From Viola odorata (Eukaryota; Streptophyta; Magnoliopsida; Malpighiales; Violaceae), in NCBI GenBank assembly GCA_963691705.1, contig OY829539.1, forward strand, positions 43,471,656 to 43,535,655: a stretch of DNA of 64,000 nucleotides. Reading direction: 5' to 3'. Under the pieces are notes generated by a model. The model had not been told where the DNA came from, searched no databases, and worked only from the letters and a program-made list of their open reading frames with translations. Shown piece by piece: positions 1-11,002 of this stretch. The position numbers and the translations under genes are program-made. Positions within the stretch are counted from its first letter, which is position 1. The number at the start of each line of letters is the position of its first letter.

Positions 1-700
1 CTTGAACAAGGGGCGGAGATTGAAGAGAATATCTCAATTTATCAAATAACAGCCCCGTTTCTAAGGAGGCCAAGCGGCTCCTTATATAAGGTTACAAACA
101 AACCCTAATTCCATAATAGGAATAATAAAAAAAGTAAAAGACTTAACTAATTAATTAAAGTGTCTAATTAATTAAGCTAAAGTAAACAAAACAGACAAAG
201 ACGCTTGCCAGTTACTGATCTGGTGGAATGGATAAGTCCTGAAACGGACAGGAGTCGTTTCCCACAAAACAGGTAGACAATCGGCACGCGTAAAACGGAT
301 AAATGTTTGAAACGGACATGAGCCGTTTCCTGCAAACAGGTGGACAATCGGCAAGTGCCGTTTTGACCCAAACGGTAAGTGTCGTTTGCTTCCAAATGGG
401 CAAGAGTCGTTCCTGATGCATCGGGTGGGCGCCAAGGCTTGCTCATCGGCCAAGAGTCCCCAACGAGCTTGATCGGCCAATAACCGTTTCCTCCGCATCG
501 GACCAGCGTCGTTCTGAATGAAACGGACAAGGGTAACTGAATCGGCCAAGTGCTGAAATGGATAATTGCCGATTCACGGAAACGATTCCAACTATGAGCC
601 GATCTGTTGTCTAGTCGAATCATCATCACACTTGGTAAAGATTGAATCGACCAAATGCATGGGATCATGTCTCCAATTGCAGCTTCCTCACTTGTCATTC
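1..700 (-). repeat. LTR-like fragment with degenerate U3-type repeats
   Basis: The first 120 bases read on the - strand like a promoter and leader region: a TATA-like CTTATATAAGG near 88-98 and an A/T-rich stretch. Positions 230-570 hold about nine loose repeats of a 20-base theme resembling AAACGGACAAGAGTCGTTTC, with variants using ATCGGCCAAG. There is no credible coding sequence. I infer the U3/R part of a minus-strand LTR cut by the window edge, but no LTR end or target duplication is visible. Confidence 0.35.
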
Positions 701-744
701 CATACGTTAGCTCATGGAACTGATCGGCTGGTGATAACGGCATC

Positions 745-2191
745 TTGATGCGTGTGTTCGCATCACCAAGTTCCGACACCGACTCCGATAAGGTTCCCCC
801 TAGCCGACTACGAAAAAGGAAACCGGAGACCCCACCATCTGACCAAGTTAAGGAAAGGCAGAGAAAGATGAAGATGGATACCCAAGCCCCACTGGTAGTT
901 CAAACACCACCTGTCATGGCCAGGGACCTTAACACACTTGCCCCAACCAAGACCATCTCGGGAATGCCAAGGCCTCCCTATCCAGCACCAAGGAGAGCTC
1001 CTAGGACTGCAACCGCTTCTGCTATTGTGCCAGGGCAACGATACTAAGCTTGATTCATGGGCAGATTCTTCCTCTGACTCAGAGGCAAACCCTGTCTAAC
1101 AACCCCCAAGTCGTCTTTTCTTTATTTTCTTTTTCTTTTTATTTTTATTATTTCTATTTGGAGTCTGTGGTTTGCACCCTTTTCTCACATTGAGGACAAT
1201 GTGTCCAATAAGTATGGGGGAGGGGTAATTTGTGTGATTGAATTATCTTTGCATGCAGTATTTGCGTGAGTTATATAATCGGGAAATTCTTAGCTCATTT
1301 TATAAAAAAAATCTTCATGATTTTTTTTTTTTTTTTGTGTTTCTAGATTGCATATCTTATGTGTTTTTAAGAATCAAAATCCATCATGCCCTTGAACATG
1401 TTATCCCTTCACATAGGAAGCAAGAACTCTTTGTTTGTGGCTCCATACCATACTATTAAGGCAAATAATTGGGTTAACATTTACAATGCTTGTAAGAGTA
1501 CGATTCCTGGTACTCTTTAAACATCCCTTTTGCACATAGATCCATGATTTGAGTACATAATGCCAGGATTCTCAAGAGAACCATGCATAACTATTTTGTC
1601 TTACCTTGTGCACCTTTGTGAATAGAACTGCCATGCGAAAAAAATTCAAAGATGAGCCATTTAATAAGAATAAATGCTTTAGTATTTCTACCTCACTAAG
1701 GAGAAATATCTAGAGAACTAAAGATTTTACCTCAACATATTATAGAAAGAATTCTGTCCTGGTGTTCTCGCCTCATCAAGTAGGAACATCCAGGAAACTA
1801 CTCATGAAGTGTCAAGAAATGCTGGTAAATTGTAAAGCTAAAAAACAATGGTAAATATGAGAGCAATTCATGTGAGGAAGGGAAGCACAAGAGGTCAAAA
1901 CAGTTTAGTCATGTTTCAATTGCAAAATTCTATCACAAGAGCACCTGAGTTATGGCTATGTATGAAAATGAGGTTTGGGGTATTGGTTAGGCCTTTTTAA
2001 TACGATTTTGGAGCCGTGGAATGAATTATTCAAAGCACTCTATGTGATGAGATGAATAGTTAACTACATGAGCACTCTAATTCTTATCTTTTTGTGAGTT
2101 TTGTTTTGTTTTGGTTTTATATGTCTCAAGTCAGTATGCTTGGAAGCAAGCATGATATAAGTGTGTGTTGGGGGGGGGGGGGGGGGGGGGG
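745..2191 (+). mobile_element. 3' internal region of an Athila-like Ty3 retrotransposon
   Basis: A 100-codon proline/basic-rich ORF (745-1047), not recognised as a family, is followed at about 1190-1220 by the phrase TTGAGGACAATGTG and then a TATGGGGGAGGGG purine tract. That arrangement is characteristic of the 3' non-coding end of plant Athila-type Ty3 elements. The region ends in a run of 22 G (2170-2191) directly abutting an LTR, which fits a polypurine tract that expanded. The ORF could be the tail of an env-like or extra ORF. No pol domain is in view because the element starts before the window. Confidence 0.55.
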
Positions 2192-3682
2192 TGTTGATTG
2201 AGCTTAATTATGGTGGTTTTTACCACCTGTTCTCTTGCTATTTCGAATAGTATGCTATTGATTTCTTTAAGAAACATTCGGTTATTTTGGGGAACAAAAT
2301 TTGAAAAGAGAAGAGTATAAAGGAAGATTTATGCATGATTTCTGGGCGCTTTTGGAGCAGCTAGTTTCCCGGTCCAATATTCTGGACCAAGACGATGAAT
2401 CTCTCTCTTGTCCAAGACACTCTTGCTTGACCAATCCCTCACCTGGTGAACAAAACTTTCGGAGCAGATAGCGATTCAGGCGCTGGTAGAAGATATCCCT
2501 GCCCCGATGATCTAGAGTGTTAATCACGGGCTAATATGGGCGCGCCCCAGCTGATCTGATATGATCTTATTTCTTGTAAGGAGGAGAGCATTTAAAATAC
2601 AATTTTATCTTAATTAGAATTTTTCTTAATTTTCACAATCAGTTACTTTCTAAGGAAAATAAATACCCTCTTTAAGGTTGAGAGTAGGAAGGGAGGATTT
2701 GTCACGATGGTCGTTCTTTGCTGAAACTCTTCTTCGGGTTTTATCTTTCACATACTCTTTCTCCTTCAGAAATGAAGGTTTTTTATCATCTTAATATATA
2801 TTTGTTTGCTTGCGATTATGAGTATGCGTAGCTAATCCCTATCTTCTTAGTAGAGGCATTTTTGTAGCATGAGCTTGAATATGCATGAGACATAATTGTT
2901 CTTATCAATCTCCATATCTGCATTTAATTGATCCCGCACTTATTCTTAACGCGTTTCTGTTTGGTATTAGAATTTATCACTCTAGGATTGAATAGATCTC
3001 TCAGCCGCCATTCTTCTTGGTTATGGATTATCGACCAAGAAGAACGAAGTAGACTCTTACACGTTACTGGGTGTATCTAGGAAATGGTAGGGGGAAAGGT
3101 TAATCAGATCAAGTCCCGACTAACAACTGAGGATACTAGTCTGGAGTTGTCTTCCCCTAAGCTATTGAGGATGAACGCACTGCAGAGGTGTAATCAACTC
3201 AAGCCAGCTCGATAAACTCTTTAACCAGCAAGGTGCTTATTGGTAAGGCATCATCTCTAAGCGTACCTGCGGTGGTGTTGATATAGGAGGGAAGCAGGGG
3301 TCATAAGTGTACCTTGATCCTATAGCAACTCTGTGGATTGGAGATAAATATCCTTGTTTCGATGATCGCATCTCGTGTCTCATTGCTCGCCAGCCTCTAC
3401 TAGGAAGTTACTCTCGTATTTGATCTCAATCTCTGAATCCTCTTTCTTGACCAAGATTACTATTCTTGGCCAAGACAGTTATGTTATTTTAATTAGTTTT
3501 AGTCGTGATACAAAACCCCACTTTTCACCTAAGTGTCATCACTGGCATTTACAAGCACACACAATAATTGTACCTTAACTTTCTGTGGTTCGATCCTCTT
3601 ACTACTATCTACAAACTGTTTGTTCTTAGTAGCAAGTTGTCACTCTTATTTATTTTTGATGGGTTCGACATCCCAGTCAACA
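2192..3682 (+). repeat. LTR (3') of the Athila-like element
   Basis: The LTR begins TGTTGA and ends TCAACA, a perfect 6-bp inverted terminus, with length 1491 bp. Inside are a GGTTCGA-type U5 end (about 3590 and 3660) and the motif GTAGCTAATCCCTATCTTCTTAGT (split across 2828-2852), which recurs in modified form in the LTRs at 4212-8664, 17539-18832 and 18915-20269, placing all four in one clade. The preceding G run is the likely polypurine tract. The 5' LTR is outside the window, so a target duplication cannot be tested. Confidence 0.65.
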
Positions 3683-4206
3683 GTACTTGCACCAAATGTC
3701 AAATGAAGCAACATCTTAGACACACTATATTAAATCCATAAACTGTGCAAGAGGCAAAGAACTCATTTGGGAAGTGGCAGTAGAGACATTCAAACTTGTA
3801 CATCATAGACTAGCTTAATCATTTGCAGGTATAACATCCATGTCATTGTCTTATGCCTAAGCCCAAGGACAACTCTTGGAAACACAACCAAATCTCAAAT
3901 TAATGACTTCTAGGGTCTAGCTGATGTCAGATGTTAAAATTCAGAAACAGTGAAAAGATAAGTGTAAGAGATAGGAACAGAGTTTAAGACAGTAAGTTTC
4001 ATTTGCCTCCATGTAAGACCTGCCATTACTGATAAGAATAAACTAGACCATTTAGCATATTGGGATATTTAATTAGCATAACAGAAAAAAACTTATCTAG
4101 AATAGTTAGTGGAATTGATGGTTTAACCACAAGCGACTGGCGTCAAGAACACTGGCAAATCCACAGGCCCTTATTCGTTTAATCCATTTTAATGCATCAA
4201 CCTAAG
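3683..4206. other. Unassigned interval, no gene seen
   Basis: This is moderately AT-rich single-copy-looking sequence between two LTRs. I found no coding exon, tRNA or repeat. It could be host DNA originally downstream of the broken USP gene at 8665-9093. Confidence 0.4.
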
Positions 4207-4987
4207 AGCATTGATAACACGTTTCACGACCTCGATTTTACCTTCTTTTCTAGCCCTTTCGGGGGTTTGATCTTGATATTTGACCCTTATTCCAATCTTA
4301 TTTGCAGATTAGCGTCAAAAGAGGGAAAAGATCGAAAAGAAGCAATTTTGGAGCATTTCTGAGGATTTCCAGTTTCAAGGCTTAGAAGACCAGATCGTTG
4401 TCAAGACCTTGACGAGAACTAGACCAGCGCGCTGTCTCTCGGCCTCGACAGCTCTGCGTCTTCTCTTAATCGAAACCAAAGAGAAGCATCGTCAAAGATC
4501 CGCTCGGGATTCCATGCCTTTCTAGAAGCTGTCAGGCGTGCCAGGATCCCAAAATATTCCCTTGCAAGGACATGTGCTGTCAAGCCCTCATTGCTCCTCC
4601 TTCCTCTTAGCTGTTTTGTCTCCTAGCTAGTTTTAGGCTATATAAGCTTAGCTTTAGGGTTTTTGTAAGGACGGTTGTTGTCCAAGGATATTTCACACAT
4701 CATTTCAGCTTTTATTTTCTGGGGATCTTCTCCTCTTATCATCAAGAATAGCCACTGTTTTGTAAAGGAGCAAGCTTTCTCCTTGATTATTAATTAATCT
4801 ATCGGTTTCTTCTACTCCCTTCTCTTTTTATTCTCTTTGTTGTTGCATGATTATTAATATCTACTGTTTATATTATAGTATGAGTAGCTAAATACCACCT
4901 TCTTAGTGAAGGGTGTTTCAAGGGTTGTAGGGTTCGGCTAAGAGGTCTAATGCATGCTTAATATATTCTCTTGTGACACATGATTGT

Positions 4988-7847
4988 TGTTGATACCCAA
5001 ATTTTGACACGATTAAATTAAGACGTTCATTTTTTCGCTTATTCTTGATCTTATTTTTAGTATTGTTATTTCCGTTTATTTACTATTTACTATCTTGTTT
5101 TCTTTTATTTCATGTTATTTATGTTATTTTGTATGTATTTTTCGTTCAAACTTTTATCAATTTTAAATAAAGTTTCTCGTATCATTGGATCGAACCACAA
5201 AAAACTAATCATACCCATTTTTCACTTACACCTTACTTTACATTACTTTACTCATCTTTTCCTCTCCACCATCCGAACATAATCATCTCTTCCTTTTCCA
5301 TTTTTTCTCTTCCACGACCATACCAACATTGGATTCATTTTTCTTACCTCAACTCTCAAATTGTCAAAAGAAACCTATACAATAGCCCGCACACGGCTCC
5401 CCCCTCTGTTTTACAAAGATACAATCTCTTGTTTTTCAAAAGATTTGATACGAATGGATCCTCCACATTTTTCTTTAAGGAGAGCCATCACAATTCCCCC
5501 AAATCAATTCAAACCATCTCCTGCCCGATCCCTCTTTCCCGAATTAAATCACAGATCCACCCAAACCAATCTCTCCCGAATTAAATCCCAATCCCCTCTA
5601 CCAAATTAATCGAGCCTTTGCCCAGAAATCCAAACAATCATCCTCTGCTGAAATCAATTCGAACCATCCCCTGCAAAATTAATTATAGCTATCACAATTC
5701 CCCTGCAAATTCAATAAAAATCCAAATCCTTCTGCCCAATTCAATAAAATCCGAATCCCTCTGCCAAAATTAAATCCAATCCCATTCCAATCTTTCTGCC
5801 AAAATCAAATCCAAATTAAACACCAAATCTATCCCAACCAATTAAACCCAGCCGGAACCAGCTGCAGCCTACAGCCATCGCCTCACCTCGCCGCTGCACA
5901 ACCACCCGCCGCACCCAACAAACCGCCGGCCTCCGCCACCCCCAACGCAGCCACGACCAGCTCCCACTGCCCAAAATTCCACAACCGAATTAAGCCAACC
6001 AGCACCCAATAAACCACAAAAAACCCATCCGTAAACTACCTGAACCAAAACCCAGCCATCCCGATCGCCCAACCACCACAGTCGAACCACACACCTAACC
6101 ATCACCTCCGGGCCAACCCACGGCCATCCAACGAAACCCGAAAAATCCAGCTACCCAGCCGCTCAAACCCGTCGGCCATCCAACCAAAATACTCACCTCA
6201 GCCATCGCAGCCATCATCGCCGCCGCTGCTCGCCCAGCCGCCGAACTGCCACTGCTCACTGCTGGTCCGGTTGAAGAAAGAATAAAAAAGAATGAATGAG
6301 AGGGAGAGTAGAGGGTTGTGGCAGCAGCCCTAAAATGAGAAAAGAATGAAGGAAAGAAAAATGAAGGAAGAGGAAAAGAGAGGAGGGCCTTGTCGTTTGA
6401 CAAGGAAGAGAAGAAGGGTTGGGCTTCGGCCCAACCAATGAGAGAAGAAAGAATGGGCTGCGGCCCAAAGAAAGAAAGAAGGAAAATGGGCTGCGGCCCA
6501 TGAAGAGAAAAAATAAAAGAAATGGGCTACGGCCCAAGCCTTTTTAATTAAAATCGTGTATTAACTCGTTCTTCATTTTTGCAGGTGCCGAATTCACGAT
6601 TACCATCCGATCGGATGCTCCGCCAACTTTAATGGGTAAGGTGATCTCATTCTTACTGATATTTGATCATTTGAAATTTATTTGTGAATCCCTTACTTAT
6701 GTGCATTCATTTGTCTATTTTATTTGCATATTCGTCGCGATGGTGCTTGACGAGCTTGATAAAATTCGATGAGGAGCTTGATGTGTCATTCCCGATTGCG
6801 GAGCTCGAATGGAGAATTTAATTGTTGTATTTATTTATTTGCGAATTTGTAATTAATTTGTAATATTTATTTGCAGTATTTATCTATTTTATTATTAATT
6901 GTTGCCACTAATCCTTGATCTGCAGGTAAAGCTCTCCAGGTATGTTTTCCTTTTTCCCTTCTTTATTTTGGATAAACGTATTTTAATGTGCGATTGTTAG
7001 AATTCGAATTAATCTATTTGCTAGATGCTTATACCAATGAATGTGCTTTATTTTATGCTTGTTTCGTGTGCGGCTTTGTCCCCACGAATTTACGCTTTAT
7101 TTTGATGAATGTGTTTCGTGTGCGGCTTCGACCCCACGAATGTTTTTCAATTTATGCTATATTGACGAATGTGTTATGTGCGCGGCTTCGACCCCACTTC
7201 CCGGTTTTTCTCTTTTCAACGTGTTTTTCACATTCACTCAAAACGGTACTTTGCTAGTCTATGCGTGCTTAGAATCACCTAGTAAATAGGATTTAATCAC
7301 GTGCATTGCCCCGATGATGATAGTGATCCATCGTTATTCACGAGGGTCGTCGCTTTAGTAAAGATTAACAAAACGGTAGTAATCTCACTTGATTTTCTAT
7401 GAAACTGGATTAATTTTAAACTCGACAAAATTTAATTGGAATAGGTATGAAACCAACCCTTTTATTTTCTTAGAGGATTAAAATGTTTATTTTCTTTTAA
7501 TAACTCGGCAATCAATTAGGATAAAATCAATCTCACAAATTTAAGAACTAAAGTGACGATCCCCCTGAGGGCCCAAATTACTTGTTTTCAACATGATTTT
7601 TAAACACCTCTTTTTAGAACCGGTAACCTTTTTAAGGATAAGACTCGGGTGCCTAACACCTTCCCGAGTCCATAATACGACCCCGAACCATCGTTCTCGG
7701 GTTTAGACCCTTTCTTTTGTGCCTTAGTTTTTATTTTATTTTCTTTCTTTTTCGGACTTTTAGGTTTCCCTAAACCTTAGAAAAATAGGGTGGCGACTTC
7801 ATTGTATGTGTTTTTCTTCGTCCCAAATCGCTCGCGACGGTGCGACA
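4988..7847 (+). mobile_element. Solo LTR of a large Ty3 (Tat/Ogre-like) element, nested
   Basis: The 2860-bp LTR runs from TGTTGATACCC to GGTGCGACA and is flanked by ATTGT at 4983-4987 and 7848-7852. The 3' part carries the phrase GGTGCCTAACACCTTCCCGA (from about 7649) and GGGTGGCGACTTC, typical of large plant Ty3 LTRs and shared with the solo LTR at 56043-58126. Internal repeats include CCAAATTAAAT-type degenerate repeats at about 5480-5830, four GGGCT-N-CGGCCCA palindromes at 6419-6537 and a triplicated unit at 7030-7195. The ORFs that appear here are repeat-derived and not genes. Confidence 0.85.
7030..7195 (+). repeat. Three-copy tandem repeat inside the nested LTR
   Basis: Three adjacent units of about 50-60 bp share the core GTGCGGCTTCGACCCCACG (the first unit has TTTGTC in place of TTCGAC) preceded by GATGAATGTG. 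The units are open in more than one frame, so the short cysteine-rich ORFs across them are by-products of the repeat. Confidence 0.7.
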
Positions 7848-8664
7848 ATTGTTTACCGTTTTAATTCCATGCTTGTCTAGAAATGTTAAGAGCCTGATCA
7901 ACTGTTAGTATTTCTGCATGAGTAATGTCATTTCCAGGGTTATACCTGACGCGAAGCCCTGGAATAATAGTAGACACCTAGTAGAGGCAGCGCGAGAGAC
8001 CTCTATCTAGGGGTAAACAGTTATCTAGGGTATATGATACGAGTCTGACAAGCTGAGCTATCGCGCCCTAGATCTGTCTTACCTCCCCTTCATGGGCGTT
8101 CTGAGTTTGGCCTCCCCGCATTCGTGCCTGAGAGGATGGCGGAACGTTAAGGTCACCTTATATGTGGAAACGGGGGGTGGCTTTTATCTAAGAAGGTAAG
8201 CAAGGGATGCGGCGTGTAAGCGCGGTCCCTATAGCAGGTCTGTACATGAGTCTGGAATATTTCTGTGCCGATGACTAGGCAACTTAGAAAATAACCCAAA
8301 GGAACACCTTTCGCTAAGATCTCTTCCTATCTGATTAATATCTCTTTCATTACTTTTCTTGCCCTCGATCTGTTTTATATTTCTTGCCCTGGATTCTATC
8401 TTACTTTCATGCCCTAGGAGTTACTTTACAATTCTGTTTTGTTAGCTCCCATACTCTGCGTCGATTAATTCATTAATCGACATAAACCCCCCCCCCTCCC
8501 CCCCCAAGTGTTACTTGTTCTTAGTCTGTTGCGTTGTCCTTGTCATACATCTTTATCAATGTTTTATTCCTTCAATCTCTGTGGTTCGACCCTGTCTTGC
8601 CCTGTACACATTAATTTGTGCATCTAGGCACCAGGAAAATATTAGTATATTTGAGTGACGATCA

Positions 8665-9093
8665 AGCATATCCTTTTCTTTCGCAACTAATCTGATCAAT
8701 CCCTTGAAATATCCCTTTACTCTCCTTAATCACACCGAACATTACTTCTTTCACTTCAACCCCAACGTTCTCCTTCAATTTCAAAAATGTCACTCGCAAT
8801 ATAGACCTAGGAGGAGGCATCAAAGCCCCATTGACATCATCCACAACCCAATCAACCGCTATGATGTCATCGCAGATGGGGCAGACGTGGAGTAAGATGA
8901 TGGTGTTGTAGGGTCGAAGGTAGTTCTAAACGGCCCACTTAATGGCGAAAGCACTCTCGTCGCTGAGATCAACGGCGATGCCAATTCTGCGTTGGGCACC
9001 GAAAATTAGGGTGGAAGAAGGGAATCTAGGGGACGATGGTTGGACAAAAGCAGCTTCGGCTATGGGCGTTTTACTTAGCAAAGGTGAAGCCAT
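8665..9093 (-). pseudogene. Universal stress protein (PHOS32-like) first exon, broken
   Basis: Reading from ATG at 9093, the protein starts MASPLLSK, then a Pro/Ser-rich leader, then GAQRRIGIAVDLSDESAFA and IKWAV, the opening beta-strand and helix of plant UspA-domain proteins of the PHOS32 type. Next is an in-frame TAG (8926-8928) where the family has a codon for a residue before NYLRP. Reading through it gives NYLRPYNTIILLHVCP, still recognisably USP (the usual form is close to NYLRPGDAVILLHV). After about VDWVV the similarity is lost, and the frame ends at the target duplication of the 4212-8664 solo LTR. The nucleotide-binding Gly motif is absent. I infer a gene disabled by LTR insertion and then decay. 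A truncated expressed fragment is possible but unlikely. Confidence 0.75.
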
Positions 9094-11002
9094 AGCTACT
9101 TCAAAATGACAAGTGTTGGTTTTGGTGTTTTCTGAGCTTTCGGTAATCATAATAAATTTCTTTAGATTGTTGGAAAATTTTGAGAATAAACAAAGATAGA
9201 GTTGCGAAAAATGTTGTCCTAAATGAATTTATTCCCCTAGGATAAAACAATCTCTTCTGACACGAAGTCAGGACTAGAACAACAAGAACCAATCATCATC
9301 TAATCATCTTCCAGGAAAGAAAAGACTCTCTCTTTTATAACAGTTTGTTGTTATGGAAAAATAAGAAATGGATGTAGAGGTTATAGGAGATGGACGTGTG
9401 TTGGTGGAGCTATTTTAAAGGAGACGTGTGTTGGTGGAGTAGGTGGTTGAAGATGAGAGAATTACTTGGAAGTTATGCAAGGAGTAAGTGCTCTCCTCAA
9501 TTTTACAACAATAACTTTTGTAATACCTCAATTTTATAATAACACGAACCGTAAAGTAGTTATTCATGCGTATGAGGCTTGCCATGAACGCATCCATGAA
9601 CCAGCGTTTTTGCCACATTTAATTCTTTGCTTCCATTTTCAAACCCGTTTTCATGTATGTATCATGCGTCGTTGTTTTATCATGGTATAACTAATTGATT
9701 GATGAGGTCACCTTTTTTTTCTTCTTATATATATTATACACGAGTTTTTTAAATTAATGAAAAATACGGAGGAATCTTAATTTCGAAATTAACTGATATA
9801 ATATTTCTCTTTCAATCCAAAATATTAAGATGGTTAAGTTTTTTGCATGCATAATTACTTTAATTATTGTGTTTCTGCAAAGTCTCTTACTTGTGTTCAT
9901 TAACTGAGTTGCGAAAAATAAAAGATTTTATCAATCATAAACTAATTACAATTATAAACTAATAAATAAGTTGTAAACTAATAAACTAAATCACACTTTA
10001 CACCCCCACTCTCACTGGGTTATCCTTATAAAGTTTTAGTGGTAGATCCCATTAATTATGTGAGTGAAGTATAAATAGTATTAATCTATGAGTATACAAT
10101 GATTTTATTATTAATGTTGGAGACTAAATTCATAACTTGTCTCATAAAAAGCGTATGCAATAACCAACTATACTATAATTTCATGTGCATTATGTGATGA
10201 TATGCTCGATCTAATGTCTTATGTTTTTTTTTTTAAAAAAAGCGCTAATTTTGGGAAAACCCATAAGTGTATTTAGAAGTGAGAAAATAGGTCTAAGGAT
10301 AGGGTTCCGAGTCCAAAACTCTTTCTTAATCTTGTCAAAATTCAAGCCGCATCGGACCCGTTCTATTGAATACACACGAGACTAGTGAGCTAGTCCCATT
10401 ACCGACATGTCAAAGTTAGCTGGATCGGAACTAGATCCGACTAAGTTTGATCCGGCCTAAAATATTTACTACAATTAAAAGAAAAATTAACCAATTTGGG
10501 TTCATAGTTCCATGGAATAATTTATCAACATCGAATCTTTCCTAGCAAAACACTAATCTTTTTGACTTCTCGACAAAGTTAAGGCGGGGCGTGAGTAACA
10601 AAGTGTGAAAGTGGTGGCTAAATTTTGAGATTTGTCTCTTTTTCACTATGTAGAAATTAATTAAACAGCTGGACATGTTAAAAAAAGGAAAGAAGTATCA
10701 GTCTTAACGCTAATGTGATGCTAGACGTTAGCTTAGAAGAACACTTCTTGCGCTGACATGTCAACGTTAATGTAACTTACTGTACTGCCGGCAACAACGT
10801 TATAACAAGAACCATGAATGAACGAATGTGTGGTGAGAATAAAAGACAAATAGATAGGATCGGCGAAATCGATATCGTACTGACGATGACATCGATGACT
10901 TATAATTTTAAATAAATACCCTCTAATTAATGTTGTTGAGATCATTAATCTTCTTACACTAACTAACTTCTCTTACTTACAGGATAATTAATTAATTAAT
11001 TA
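9094..11002. other. Intergenic region and likely CYP722 promoter
   Basis: The 1.9 kb is AT-rich with no supported coding exon. The last 100 bases are the probable 5' UTR of the P450. ORFs of 60-75 codons here have no family features. Confidence 0.5.
10901..10916 (+). promoter_or_regulatory. Candidate TATA region of the CYP722 gene
   Basis: TATAATTTTAAATAAA lies about 90-100 bases before the start codon at 11003, a usual distance for a plant TATA element with a short leader. The call rests on composition and position only. Confidence 0.3.

Larger units (their letters stand above)
4212..8664 (+). mobile_element. Solo LTR (Athila-like) interrupted by a second solo LTR
   Basis: The LTR starts TGATAACACG and ends GTGACGATCA, and is flanked on both sides by AGCAT (4207-4211 and 8665-8669), a perfect 5-bp target duplication. 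Without the nested insertion its length is about 1588 bp. A TATA-like GCTATATAAG lies at 4637-4646, and a GTGGTTCGACCC U5 motif lies near 8581. With matching target duplications and no internal domain, it is a solo LTR formed by LTR-LTR recombination. It landed beside or in a USP-type gene, whose remaining coding sequence begins immediately at 8665. Confidence 0.85.

Noticed and set aside
5869..6537. Gly/Trp-rich and Pro/Ser-rich ORFs on the - strand
   Set aside because: They are low-complexity products of the purine-rich LTR section with GGCCCA repeats.
6988..7289. Cysteine-containing ORFs in two frames
   Set aside because: They are translations of a three-copy repeat inside an LTR.
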